DNA of 64,000 bases from positions 124,001 through 188,000 of the forward strand of contig JAIETF010000007.1 of NCBI GenBank assembly GCA_019745415.1, given 5' to 3'. The stretch comes from Candidatus Obscuribacterales bacterium (GTDB lineage Bacteria; Cyanobacteriota; Vampirovibrionia; Obscuribacterales; Obscuribacteraceae). Of the stretch, positions 32,312 to 41,246 are shown in pieces. Position numbers and translations under genes: made by a program. Within the stretch, counting starts at the first letter, position 1; every line of letters starts with the position of its first letter. The notes below the pieces were generated by a model. That model made no database searches. It saw only the letters and a program-made list of their open reading frames with translations, and was not told the origin of the DNA.

Positions 32312-33283
32312 TTGAAATCTGACAACTGCGGCATTAACGGTCAAACTTCACTAGATTTGGATGAAGTAGAACGTTATTGCCGCAAAACCACTTTACTCAA
32401 GCCTTCACAACTCTGTGACTATCTGTCGCTAGACATTTTGCTTGCTAGCGAAACCTTTCAACATACCGGCTCTTTCAAGTTTAGAGCGGCAATTTGTGCC
32501 GCTCTCAATAGCAGAGGCAAAGAACTTTTAGCGGCTTCTTCCGGCAACTTTGGGCAGGCTCTAGCTAAAGCCGCACAAATAGTTAGAAAGCCTTGCACGA
32601 TAGTTATGCCAGAGCAGGCCGCACGAATCAAGATGGAGGCAGTCAAATCGTTCGGAGCCAAACTAGTTTTAGTCGATACCAGCAGAGAGACACGGGCCCA
32701 AGCATTAAGCAAGATCGCCTCAGCCAACCCTGAAATCGAAATCATCAGCGCCTACGACGACGACAGAGTAATTGCAGGCAACTCTAGCCTCGGCAAAGAA
32801 TTAGCTCAACTAGACTTTGAAAAAATAATTGTCCCCGTCGGTGGTGGCGGGCTGATCAGCGGTATTTCTCTGGGTCTTACCAGGGCGGGTCACAAAGCCA
32901 GCCTTTTCGGGGCAGAGCCGGCGATGGCGAATGACGCCTGTCGCTCTCTAGAGAGCGGTCATCTGGTAGCCAACGAAAGCGAACCGCCCACACTAGCAGA
33001 CGGAGCCCGCACTCTCAGCCTGGGACAACGCAACTTCAAAATCATCAAAGAATCTGTGAATTCAATTTATGAAGCCTCCGAGGAGAATATAAAGAAGGCG
33101 GTCTTTCTGCTCTTCAAATATGCCAATCTAAAGGTGGAACCGACAGGTGCACTGCCTCTTGCCGCCCTAATTCAGAACAGAGAGCATTTTGCCTCGGACA
33201 AACCAGTACTGTTAGTCTTGAGCGGTGGAAACGTCGACCCCAGTGTATACTGCCGCATCATCGAAGCAGAGCAATCAAATTAG
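32312..33283 (+). CDS. PLP-dependent serine/threonine dehydratase-like enzyme
   Basis: 323 aa, TTG start 18 bp after the previous stop. Fold-type II PLP signatures: the Schiff-base Lys in HTGSFKFRAAICAAL (about 50), the Asn-binding loop AASSGNFGQALAKAA (about 76), the phosphate-binding GGGGLISGISLG (about 178) and the C-terminal LVLSGGNVDPSVY. This matches TdcB/serine racemase-type enzymes (biosynthetic IlvA would carry a regulatory ACT-like domain, absent here). Predicted to deaminate Thr/Ser to 2-oxo acids or to racemize Ser. Confidence 0.88.
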   Translation: MKSDNCGINGQTSLDLDEVERYCRKTTLLKPSQLCDYLSLDILLASETFQHTGSFKFRAAICAALNSRGKELLAASSGNFGQALAKAAQIVRKPCTIVMPEQAARIKMEAVKSFGAKLVLVDTSRETRAQALSKIASANPEIEIISAYDDDRVIAGNSSLGKELAQLDFEKIIVPVGGGGLISGISLGLTRAGHKASLFGAEPAMANDACRSLESGHLVANESEPPTLADGARTLSLGQRNFKIIKESVNSIYEASEENIKKAVFLLFKYANLKVEPTGALPLAALIQNREHFASDKPVLLVLSGGNVDPSVYCRIIEAEQSN

Positions 33284-33327
33284 CGAAACAGCGGAATGGC
33301 AAATTAGCCAAACGGTTGTTTCGCTAA
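33280..33327. terminator. Bidirectional hairpin between convergent genes
   Basis: TTAGCGAAACA (33280-33290) pairs with TGTTTCGCTAA (33317-33327) in an 11-bp stem. A small inner stem TGGC/GCCA lies in the loop. It sits exactly between the dehydratase stop and the LRR gene stop, so it can end both transcripts. Confidence 0.6.
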
Positions 33328-34065
33328 TCAACGCATGATCTCACAATCACTGAGCCATTTTGTAAGCTCGACCAAAGAGGGACGGCTGATCTCGTTCCCC
33401 TGCAACCAGAGTTCGCGTAGATTTGAAAGCCGCTGAACATGCTGCACGCCGTTGTCATCCACGAGGGTCGAATTGAGGCGCAAGACTTCAAGACTGGTTA
33501 GACCGCGCAAGCGAGATAGACCCTTACCTGAAACCTTGGTATATGAAAGAGACAAGACCTTCAAACGACTCAACAGAGATAGTGCATCCAACCCATGGTC
33601 CGTAACCATAGAGCCATCGAGCAATAGTTCTTCCAGCCCTGCAATCTGGCTAAGCAATCTCAATCCGCTATCCGACACTGAAGTCGAAGCCAGTGACAGC
33701 TTGCGCAACTGCCTCAATTCAGAGACGAACTGGAGAGCTTCATCACCAATACGGGTGCAGCTGAGATCCAACTCTTTCAATTCAGAGAGACCCAACAAGA
33801 ACTGCAATTCTGAAGAGGCAACGTCGGAACCCAGAAGAGAAAGACCAAACAAGGCATCCTTCTGCAGTCGAGCCAGATCGGCCAATCCATATGTTGGATC
33901 AAAACTATAGCTTAAGGAAAGACTAAACCCCTCAGGAACATTGACAACTCCCCTGGCTTCGCCGAGGAGACTTGCGGATCCTTCCATGCCAACAAGATAA
34001 AGTTCGCCCAGTGACCGGTCACTAGGGAATTCAACGAATCGTTCACCGGGAAGAGTAGTTACCAT
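33328..34065 (-). CDS. Leucine-rich repeat protein
   Basis: 245 aa. Residues about 95-240 hold about six LRR units of 23-24 residues with the pattern LKELDLSCTRIGDEALQF, LRKLSLASTSVSDSGLRLL, LEELLLDGSMVTDHGLDAL, LKVLSLSYTKVSGKGLSRL, LEVLRLNSTLVDDNGVQHV and LRELWLQGNEI, resembling the cysteine/RI-like LRR types used for protein binding. The N-terminal 90 residues are unassigned. No signal peptide, so probably cytoplasmic. The 5' flank is the array of six palindromes at 34135-34346, which sits where its promoter or operators should be. Confidence 0.85.
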   Translation of the reverse strand: MVTTLPGERFVEFPSDRSLGELYLVGMEGSASLLGEARGVVNVPEGFSLSLSYSFDPTYGLADLARLQKDALFGLSLLGSDVASSELQFLLGLSELKELDLSCTRIGDEALQFVSELRQLRKLSLASTSVSDSGLRLLSQIAGLEELLLDGSMVTDHGLDALSLLSRLKVLSLSYTKVSGKGLSRLRGLTSLEVLRLNSTLVDDNGVQHVQRLSNLRELWLQGNEISRPSLVELTKWLSDCEIMR

Positions 34066-34134
34066 GAATGAAATATTGCCGCCTGCACATTCAAGATGTA
34101 CCCCAAAAGGAGCAATTGGTACCAGTATTCTTGA

Positions 34135-34353
34135 ACCGATATCGGTCTGTTTTTGCAGCCCTTCATTTCAACCAACCGATATCGGTCTGTTTTTGCAGCC
34201 CTTGATTTCAACCAACCGATATCGGTCTGTTTTTGCAGCCCTTCATTTCAACCAACCGATATCGGTCTGTTTTTGCAACCCCTGATTTCTACCAACCGAT
34301 ATCGGTCTGTTTTTGCAGCCCTTGATTTCAACCAACCGATATCGGTCTGTTTT
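34135..34353. repeat. 40-bp tandem repeat carrying ACCGATATCGGT palindromes (5 full copies plus partial)
   Basis: Copies begin at 34135, 34175, 34215, 34255, 34295 and 34335 (partial), an exact 40-bp period. Each starts with the perfect 12-bp palindrome ACCGATATCGGT followed by CTGTTTTTGCAGCCC-type sequence and a small variable part (TTCATTT/TTGATTT). The array lies upstream of the LRR gene start (minus strand) and past the speD terminator. The same core is found at 4851-4862 and 41786-41797. Operator cluster or repeat-element expansion are both possible. Confidence 0.95.
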
Positions 34354-34374
34354 CCATCTACCAATTCACAAAAG

Positions 34375-34402
34375 AAAAGCGCCCCGTTTCCGGGGCGCTT
34401 TT
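34375..34402 (-). terminator. Rho-independent terminator of speD
   Basis: AAAAGCGCCCCG-TTTC-CGGGGCGCTTTT: a 12-bp stem including A/T ends, GC core. It starts 19 bp beyond the speD stop on the minus strand and, being symmetric with A and T tracts, could work both ways. Confidence 0.9.
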
Positions 34403-34420
34403 GTATCTGCTCGCTCTCGA

Positions 34421-34843
34421 CTAAACTGCAGCCAGGCGACGACGCTCGCCAGCGACAATCTGCTGAGCCTTCGGCATGCTGCGAGGGAACTCGCGACCAC
34501 GCATGAGAATTTCCTTGTCGTAGCTCTCGGGTTTGAATACTTTGCAGAAGTAATCAACCGCTGCATCCACATCGAAGTCACGGCAAGAGAAGATGTCTAG
34601 TGTGACAAATCCTTTTTCCGGGAAAGTGTGGATGGAGATGTGTGACTCGGCAATGAGCACGATACCGCTAACTCCCCAATCGTCTTCCACTGTACCGTGG
34701 TAAGTGAAAACGTAGGGCGGCATGATCTTAGTCATATCCAGCTGAGCCGGATAGGCATCAAGAATGGAACTAAGGGCGTTCATGTCTGCCAGAGTTTCCT
34801 TTGGACAGCCATAAGCCTCAAGAATTAAGTGTGGTCCGAACAT
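34421..34843 (-). CDS. speD: S-adenosylmethionine decarboxylase proenzyme
   Basis: 140 aa, the short bacterial/archaeal class 1B form. The self-cleavage site is in AESHISIHTFPEKG (residues about 66-79): the Ser after Glu becomes the pyruvoyl cofactor, with the conserved His just after it. The Cys of DIFSCRDF supplies the catalytic acid. It decarboxylates SAM to give the aminopropyl donor for spermidine. A strong terminator follows. The spermidine-synthase-like fused protein at 4255 is far away and divergent, so a dedicated speE is not seen here. Confidence 0.95.
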   Translation of the reverse strand: MFGPHLILEAYGCPKETLADMNALSSILDAYPAQLDMTKIMPPYVFTYHGTVEDDWGVSGIVLIAESHISIHTFPEKGFVTLDIFSCRDFDVDAAVDYFCKVFKPESYDKEILMRGREFPRSMPKAQQIVAGERRRLAAV

Positions 34844-35326
34844 TGTTTCTTCCCCCTTGTACCGTCTGGGTGTAGCAGACGGAAGATGATTGGGCTACCG
34901 ATTGGTCCAGGAAATAGAATTTGGAAGCCTTGGCTTTTCCTTCATTTTTCCTGTGGGGTACACGAAACGCTTACTTAACACCAGATTCGGATTCGAAACC
35001 TACCTGCCTGGGAGTTGGGCGTTGTGTGAGTGCGAGTCAACCTCCAAATTGAAAGCATTATCGAATGACGTATTGTACAGTAAATGTTCCGGCTGTAAAC
35101 CCCCGCCGAGTCGGTGTTAACGTCGGTAAACAAGATTATCTGGAGAGCCCTCTCAAACCGAGCAAAGAAGCCCCCAAAATTGAAATTAAAATGCAGTTCA
35201 GCGACAACTAGAAACTTAAGTAGAGGCAATATACTGGGCAATCTGGCAGCCTTTCCCAGGAATCCCGCTTCCGGCTGCTGGAAAAGCTTGTAAAAAATAG
35301 ACAATGACTCCTGCGAGGGGAAACAG
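34844..35326. other. Intergenic gap upstream of speD and the 77-aa gene
   Basis: About 480 bp between divergent genes. No ORF here has a convincing ribosome site. Near the right end, GCGAGGGG lies just upstream of the ATG at 35327. Long 5' leaders for speD are possible; no known polyamine-responsive element is visible to me. Confidence 0.45.
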
Positions 35327-35560
35327 ATGCTCATCAGAGTAGCCATGAACAAAGAAGACTGGGAAGAAGTTGCTCGAGTGGTGGAGATGCACCTGAAATC
35401 TCAAGAATCAGACAAGACAAGCTTCAAGAATCCAGGCCAAACAAACAGATTGAATCGAGCTTTGAACACCATAAGAAGAATGCTTCAAGAACAGACAGCA
35501 ACACTTGAAAAGCCTAGAGACGCAGCAAAGATCCAAGAAAACAATCAAGAGTCGACATAA
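35327..35560 (+). CDS. Small hypothetical protein, 77 aa
   Basis: ATG preceded by GAGGGG at a 6-nt spacing, a strong start. Charged, probably helical: NKEDWEEVARVVEMHLK and LNRALNTIRRMLQEQTATLE, with a Gln/Asn-rich end. No known domain. It ends 2 bp before mscL, so the two form an operon. Confidence 0.65.
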   Translation: MLIRVAMNKEDWEEVARVVEMHLKSQESDKTSFKNPGQTNRLNRALNTIRRMLQEQTATLEKPRDAAKIQENNQEST

Positions 35561-35562
35561 AG

Positions 35563-35967
35563 ATGATAAAAGAATTCACCAACTTCCTGCAAAAGCAAAA
35601 CGCTCTGGCTCTGGCGATTGGCGTCATAATCGGCGGCGCTACAGGAAAGGTGGTGACGGCGATTGTCAATGACTTGCTCATGCCGGTTATTGGAATGGTC
35701 ATGCCCGCCGGAGACTGGAGACAAGCTCAACTTGTCCTCTCGAAAAGCACTGATGCAGCCGGACAGGCGACAGTGAATGCTATCAAATACGGTGACTTCA
35801 TCGGTGCTTTAGTAGACTTCGCCATAATCGCCTTCGTGGTGTTTATGCTCACCAAACTTATCCTGCCAAAAGAAGCTCCGGCGCCAGCGACCAAAGCCTG
35901 CGGTTCTTGCTTGGAGACAGTTCCGGTGGAAGCGACTCGCTGCCGCGCATGCACCCAACCTCTCTAG
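35563..35967 (+). CDS. mscL: Large-conductance mechanosensitive channel with C-terminal zinc ribbon
   Basis: 134 aa. The N-terminal amphipathic helix and first membrane helix (FLQKQNALALAIGVIIGGATGK, VVTAIVNDLLMPVIGM) match MscL closely. The second membrane helix is IGALVDFAIIAFVVFMLTKLIL. In place of the usual cytoplasmic helix bundle, the tail is KACGSCLETVPVEATRCRACT, two CxxC pairs 11 residues apart, a typical zinc-ribbon pattern. Opens under membrane tension to release solutes in osmotic shock. Follows a small gene by 2 bp. Confidence 0.95.
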   Translation: MIKEFTNFLQKQNALALAIGVIIGGATGKVVTAIVNDLLMPVIGMVMPAGDWRQAQLVLSKSTDAAGQATVNAIKYGDFIGALVDFAIIAFVVFMLTKLILPKEAPAPATKACGSCLETVPVEATRCRACTQPL

Positions 35968-35985
35968 TTCAAGCTTTTGCCGAGC

Positions 35986-37359
35986 TCAGTTAACGTTCGA
36001 GAAATCGAAAGAGCCTTGGTGTTCCCAGAAAACCAGCTTGTCGTTCATCCAACGCACAAACTGTACATTGCCTTCTTGCGAAACAACGATAGCAAGGGCA
36101 TCTTTTAGTTCACGGCAAATCCTGTAAGCAGAGCTATGCCTTGTGCCCACACCGATTACAGATTCGAATCTACACTTGTTAGCTTCTAAATCAAGAGCCT
36201 TGGCAATTTGTGAGACTTCGGAAGTCTCGCAATGAATCTCGGCAGAGAATCCAAGAATCTCAAAGCGTTTAGTGAGCACAACAGCGCCATCAGCCACCGA
36301 CAAACTAGAAATCAGATGAGATGTTTCGAAGATCGCTTCATCAAGGACGGTTATTCGTGGATCGCTGGTCTGCTGATACTCGAACCAACCGACTCTATGA
36401 CTGTCGTCAGAAGGTAGGCTGGCGAGCGTATTCATGATATCGACAATCAAGGTGCGAAAACGACCACGCCCCTCGCTCTCGGCAAACTTATACTTCATAG
36501 TCAAATAGGGATTAACCTGCATCAGTTCAGAGGCGCGATCGGGCGGCACAAAAATGAGAGTGCCACCGTGTCGAAAGGCCCGCATTGCGGCGATTACTCG
36601 TTTCATCATCTGTTGGTCGATGATCTTGGTTAGCTCTGAATCTAGTTCCTTCCAATCTTCTTCAGCGCCCTGCATTGCTTCTTTATGAATTTCATGCCTT
36701 TCTTGCCTAATTGGAGCGAAGAAATCTTGCAGCCACGCCGCCCGGAATACGTTGAGCGACTGTCCGTGAACTTTACCTTCCGACAGACTGACCAGAGTCT
36801 TGCCGCCTAAGGAAACTTCTAGAACGCCGGGTCCCATCACCTTCACCACCAAGGCATCAGGCAATTTCGGGGCTGAGCCTCTGCCACCATGACTGGTGTG
36901 CAACCAGCGAGGACCGGTATGAATTATTCCCCAAATTTCAGGACCAATCTCGGGATCGAAACGAGCAGCGATAATCGAACGAGCAAAGCTGGCAGCAGGA
37001 CTAATGCGCCTGAGAGAAGAAGCGCTCAAGGGCATATATTCAGCAAACTCAAGTTTTTGCACGCCGTCAGGCGAGCCATCTAGTCCCTCGAAGGCTTCAG
37101 GGTCAGCGAGAATAAGTCGAAATGAAACGTTCAGCCCCTCATGGGTCATAAGACTAGCTTGATAACAAGTGGAAAGTAGTCCTTCCATAGCATCTATATC
37201 AGGCAGACCTAACTCAGCGGCAATGAGCGACTCGTCCTCAGGAAAGACCAAGTCTTTTGCAAAGCGCTCGCAATTATTGAAAATGTAATGAGCCAAATCT
37301 CTGGGATATAGATGCTGCTTCACTTTAACTCTGGCTACCCGCTGCTGTCTTTGAACCAA
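35986..37359 (-). CDS. Probable diadenylate cyclase (c-di-AMP synthase) with large N-terminal sensor-like region
   Basis: 457 aa with TTG start (AGG about 6 nt upstream). The C-terminal 130 residues contain the DAC (DisA_N) hallmarks in order: SVADGAVVLTKRFEILGF (DGA motif, about 349-366) and VGTRHSSAYRICRELKDALAIVVSQEG (RHxxA motif, about 405-431). In DisA the motif is RHR; here the second Arg is Ser, as in some divergent DAC families, so activity is likely but not proven. The N-terminal 320 residues have no known domain and no membrane helix; they may be one of the DAC-associated sensor domains. c-di-AMP controls potassium and osmotic balance. The neighbour mscL is also an osmotic gene, convergent with 18 bp between stops. 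Confidence 0.75.
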   Translation of the reverse strand: MVQRQQRVARVKVKQHLYPRDLAHYIFNNCERFAKDLVFPEDESLIAAELGLPDIDAMEGLLSTCYQASLMTHEGLNVSFRLILADPEAFEGLDGSPDGVQKLEFAEYMPLSASSLRRISPAASFARSIIAARFDPEIGPEIWGIIHTGPRWLHTSHGGRGSAPKLPDALVVKVMGPGVLEVSLGGKTLVSLSEGKVHGQSLNVFRAAWLQDFFAPIRQERHEIHKEAMQGAEEDWKELDSELTKIIDQQMMKRVIAAMRAFRHGGTLIFVPPDRASELMQVNPYLTMKYKFAESEGRGRFRTLIVDIMNTLASLPSDDSHRVGWFEYQQTSDPRITVLDEAIFETSHLISSLSVADGAVVLTKRFEILGFSAEIHCETSEVSQIAKALDLEANKCRFESVIGVGTRHSSAYRICRELKDALAIVVSQEGNVQFVRWMNDKLVFWEHQGSFDFSNVN

Positions 37360-37507
37360 GAACCTGACTTGTCTTCTCTAGACTTCTCTTCACTAGACTA
37401 AACTACACTTGTCTTACCTGAACCAATTTTGTCGTTCCAGAACTAGCACTAACTAGTCTGAACTAGCCGCTACTAGGTCTTAAGAAACCAAACCAACTCA
37501 TATTCTC

Positions 37508-40500
37508 CTAAACCTTGACCTTATTCACTCTCACTTTGATCGCCTCTTGGAAGTTAGTCTTGATCGCCGCAGGCAAACTCGATGAGGCGTCTACCCAAAA
37601 TTGCGCACCAACTAGAATGGCTTTACTGCGTGGACCTTGCGGGAAGTGCAACATGACCGGATCTTCGCCTTTATGCAAGATTAGCAAATCTTTCAGCCTG
37701 TGTAAGTCTGAGAAAGATTGCGTCTGAGTAAAGACAACGTCGACCATTGAGGCATCCGCTATGCGGCGCACAGATGAACCCATGACAGATGTCTGGTCTT
37801 CATTCTTCTTCACCTTGCCTTTGATCAGCAATAGCGATTGATTAGTCAGAACATCGGAAGAGACCTTCTCCAGCGCTTCGCTGTAGAGTACGACTTCGGC
37901 TTTGCCGCTCAGGTCTTCTAGGTGCACGATGCACAAGAGCTTGTTCTGCTTGGTGAGCTTCTTCTCTATAGAATTAGCCAAACCGCCGATGATGACAGTC
38001 GTACCATCGGATGCTTCTTTCATTTCTTTGATTGAATGTGTGGTCAAATATTTGAGTCGATTGGCCACGCGCTTGAGGGGATGACTAGTAACATAAAAGC
38101 CGAGCAGTTCGTGCTCCATGTGTTGCATCTCGGCTTCGCTGTATTCGCTGTCGTCGCCTATCAGCGGGGTTTCCATATTCATGCCTTGCTGAGCGCCGAG
38201 ACTGAACAGGCTTATCTGACCAGTGGCATCTTGGTTTTGCTTACGAATGGCAGACTCAACCAAAGAGTCTAGATTGGTCAGGGCTTTCTTGCGGGTGATT
38301 CCGAGAGACAGTAGAGCACCAGACTTAATGAGAGATTCTAGAGCCTTTTTATTTACCACCCGTAAATCAAGGCGAGAAAGGAAGTTCTGAATAGACTCAT
38401 AGGGACCGCCATTCTCTCGGCCCTGAACAATGGCTTGCACGGCTCCGTCGCCCAAACCCTTAATGGCCGAAAGTCCGAATCGAATGGTATTGCCGCTGGC
38501 TGTAAAGTCGCTGCCTGAACCATTTACATCGGGAGGCAGGATCTCGATATTCATCGCCTGACATTCGGCGATATAGCCCTGCACCTTATCTTGTTCACCA
38601 GAAACCGAAGAGAGCAAGGCCGTCATATACTCGACTGGATAATGGGTCTTGAGATAAGCGGTCTGATAAGTCAAGACACCATATGCGGCACTATGCGACT
38701 TGTTGAAGCAATACTCGGCAAACTGCACCATCATGTCGAAGAGCTGGTCGGCAATAGCTTTCTCTACGCCGTTCTTGGCACAACCACCAACGAAGAGTTC
38801 GCGTTGCTTTTCCATCTCTTCGGGCTTTTTCTTACCCATGGCTCGCCGTAAGAGGTCGGCTTGTCCAAGGCTATAGCCGCCCAAGACCTGAGCGATTTGC
38901 ATAACCTGCTCTTGATAGACGATTTGTCCATAGGTATCCTTCAAGATACCTTCCAAAAGAGGCGTCAAATAAGTAATCTTGGTCTTGCCATGCTTACAAT
39001 CGATGAACTTATCGATCATGCCGGTATCAAGCGGGCCCGGACGATAAAGAGCAATAAGCGCTGAAATGTCTTCCATATTGGAGGGACGCATATCTCGCGC
39101 CACCTGCTTCATACCGGAAGATGTTTCTAACTGGAATATACCGGCAAGATCACCATTCGAGATAGTCTGATAGGTTTTCTCATCGTCCATCGGTATCAAG
39201 TCAACATCGATGATGATATTGCGAGTTTCTTTGAGAATCTTGACCGCTTTGTCGATCATGGTCAAGTTGCGCAGACCAAGGAAGTCCATCTTGACCAAAC
39301 CGGCATAGGCAACGTCTTCCATGTAATACTGACAAATGACGGTGCCATCGTTGTTGCGTTGCACCGGTACAATTTCTTCAAGCGGCACATCAGAAATAAC
39401 TACGCCGGCAGCGTGCATACCAAAAGTTTTGTTGACGCCCTCGAGTTTTCGAGCCAGGTCAATAACCTGCCTAGCTTCGTCGCTGGTCTGATAGATCTTC
39501 TTAAACTCGGGGTGATCTTCCACCATCTCATCGAGCGGTGTCGGCTTACCCCTGACTACAGGCACCATCTTTGCCAATTTGTTGGCTTCGCCGAAAGGAA
39601 ATTCGAGCACGCGAGCCACATCTTTAATAACCGCCTTACTGGTCATGCGGTTAAATGTGATAATCTGCGCAACCTTATCTTCGCCGTATTTCTCGGAACA
39701 ATATTTGATTACTTCACCGCGGCGTTCGATACAAAAGTCGGTATCGATATCGGGCATAGACTTACGCTCTGGGTTCAAGAAGCGCTCAAACAGCAAGTTG
39801 TACTTAAGAGGATCGATGTTTGTGATGCCGAGCCCATAAGCAACAATTGAACCGGCGGCTGAACCTCGCCCGGGGCCGACTGGAATGCCTTTGGCGCGTG
39901 CATAGTTGATGAAGTCGGAGACGATAAGGAAGTAAGAAGCGAAGTTCATGTCTTCGATGACTTTGAGCTCGCGAAAAGCTCGGTCCTCGACAGCCTGAGT
40001 TATCTCGCCGAACTTGCTCTTCAGTCCTTCCATTACTAAATGGTGCAAAAAGCTCTCGGCGGTATGACCAACAGGCACTTCAAAAACAGGCAACCGCGGA
40101 TCTGAAGCCAGTTTGACAGGCTCGACCTTGTCGGCGATTTCCAGTGTACTCAAGATTGACTCTTCGATATATTCGGTATCGAGATGGTCTCGAAATAGGC
40201 AGGCCATCTCGTCGCCGTTCTTGATGTACTCCCAGCCGCTGAACTTCATGCGATTGGCATCGGTAACATTCTTGCCCATCTGAATGCAGAGCAGACAGTC
40301 ATGCGCCTTAGCATCGGCTTTATTGGTGAAATGGCTATCATTGGTGCAGCAAAGCTTGATGTTCAATTCTTTGGCAATGCTGATTAGATGCTTATTTACC
40401 CTGCGGTCTTCGGGATAGCCGTGATCTTGAATCTCAATATAGTAGTTTTCTTTGAAGACATCTTTGTACCAGGCCGCCGCCTCGCGCGCCTTTTCATAAT

Positions 40501-40954
40501 TATCTTTCAGCAAAAGCTGCGAAAGCTCGGCGCCAAGACAGCCCGACAAAACTATCAAACCCTCGCTATGGGCGGCAAGCATCTCTTTGTTGATGCGGGG
40601 CTTGTAGTAATAACCTTGTATATGAGCTCGTGAGTTGAGCCTGACCAGATTTTTGTAGCCCTCTTTATTGCGGGCGATCATGGTGAGGTGATAGAGCGGT
40701 TGCTTGGTGGTCTTGTCGGTTATATCGCCGTCGATGATATAGACTTCACAACCGATGATCGGCTTGATTCCGCCAACTTCGTGGCATTTCTTGGTGAGTT
40801 CGATGGCACCGTACATCACACCATGGTCGGTAATTGCCACGGCCGGCATATTCTGCGCCTTCGCCTTCTTGACCAAGTCTTTGATCATGGTGGCGCCGTC
40901 CAGCAGGCTGTACTCAGTATGCAAATGTAGCGGTACATAAGGACGCGGACTCAT
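37508..40954 (-). CDS. dnaE: DNA polymerase III alpha subunit
   Basis: 1148 aa from ATG 40954, which has AGGAGAGG about 6 nt upstream; the frame is open to GTG 40972. The PHP domain is at the N terminus (PLHLHTEYSLLDGATM, AITDHGVMYG). The polymerase active-site region GRGSAAGSIVAYGLGITNID is followed by the catalytic Asp pair in MPDIDTDFC (about 385-425). A tandem helix-hairpin-helix region and an OB fold (VVIIGGLANSIEKKLTKQN) come near the C terminus. The replicative chain-elongating polymerase. The 148 bp between its stop and the start of the DAC gene carries ACTAGTCT-like repeats. Confidence 0.97.
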   Translation of the reverse strand: MSPRPYVPLHLHTEYSLLDGATMIKDLVKKAKAQNMPAVAITDHGVMYGAIELTKKCHEVGGIKPIIGCEVYIIDGDITDKTTKQPLYHLTMIARNKEGYKNLVRLNSRAHIQGYYYKPRINKEMLAAHSEGLIVLSGCLGAELSQLLLKDNYEKAREAAAWYKDVFKENYYIEIQDHGYPEDRRVNKHLISIAKELNIKLCCTNDSHFTNKADAKAHDCLLCIQMGKNVTDANRMKFSGWEYIKNGDEMACLFRDHLDTEYIEESILSTLEIADKVEPVKLASDPRLPVFEVPVGHTAESFLHHLVMEGLKSKFGEITQAVEDRAFRELKVIEDMNFASYFLIVSDFINYARAKGIPVGPGRGSAAGSIVAYGLGITNIDPLKYNLLFERFLNPERKSMPDIDTDFCIERRGEVIKYCSEKYGEDKVAQIITFNRMTSKAVIKDVARVLEFPFGEANKLAKMVPVVRGKPTPLDEMVEDHPEFKKIYQTSDEARQVIDLARKLEGVNKTFGMHAAGVVISDVPLEEIVPVQRNNDGTVICQYYMEDVAYAGLVKMDFLGLRNLTMIDKAVKILKETRNIIIDVDLIPMDDEKTYQTISNGDLAGIFQLETSSGMKQVARDMRPSNMEDISALIALYRPGPLDTGMIDKFIDCKHGKTKITYLTPLLEGILKDTYGQIVYQEQVMQIAQVLGGYSLGQADLLRRAMGKKKPEEMEKQRELFVGGCAKNGVEKAIADQLFDMMVQFAEYCFNKSHSAAYGVLTYQTAYLKTHYPVEYMTALLSSVSGEQDKVQGYIAECQAMNIEILPPDVNGSGSDFTASGNTIRFGLSAIKGLGDGAVQAIVQGRENGGPYESIQNFLSRLDLRVVNKKALESLIKSGALLSLGITRKKALTNLDSLVESAIRKQNQDATGQISLFSLGAQQGMNMETPLIGDDSEYSEAEMQHMEHELLGFYVTSHPLKRVANRLKYLTTHSIKEMKEASDGTTVIIGGLANSIEKKLTKQNKLLCIVHLEDLSGKAEVVLYSEALEKVSSDVLTNQSLLLIKGKVKKNEDQTSVMGSSVRRIADASMVDVVFTQTQSFSDLHRLKDLLILHKGEDPVMLHFPQGPRSKAILVGAQFWVDASSSLPAAIKTNFQEAIKVRVNKVKV

Positions 40955-41111
40955 TAAGCCTCTCCTAATCACTCAAATCTATATATGGATATTCATAATA
41001 TCCTGCCTACATAGTTCCCATTATTTAAGACGCTAAATCAAGGAAAAAAGTTCAATTAAGGCGAGAGAATTAAGGTGAACATATCAATCCGATATCTAGG
41101 AGGCGCAAAAA

Positions 41112-41246
41112 ATGGCAGTGGGTCGGAAGGACCGCCTTCTGCAATCTATGACTAAAGGAATAACAAAAGTACGCCGAAAGACAAAAAGAGAGGCAGATTC
41201 GAAAACCTGCCCCGTACAATTCTTATTAGAGATTGCTCAGTTCTAG
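41112..41246 (+). CDS. Basic microprotein, 44 aa
   Basis: Too short for routine calling. The ATG has a near-perfect TAGGAGG at 7-nt spacing (41098-41103 for AGGAGG), the best ribosome site of any small ORF here. The product begins MAVGRKDRLLQSMTKGITKV, has about a quarter Lys/Arg, and ends CPVQFLLEIAQF. No known domain; nucleic-acid or ribosome binding is only a guess from the charge. Its last 4 bp overlap the 3' end of the convergent gene at 41243-41455. It is divergent from dnaE. Confidence 0.6.
   Translation: MAVGRKDRLLQSMTKGITKVRRKTKREADSKTCPVQFLLEIAQF

Noticed and set aside
34890..35120. 76-codon + strand ORF upstream of speD, considered as a regulatory upstream ORF
   Set aside because: It is on the opposite strand to speD, has a TTG start without a ribosome site, and ends in an unusual Cys/Pro-rich run.
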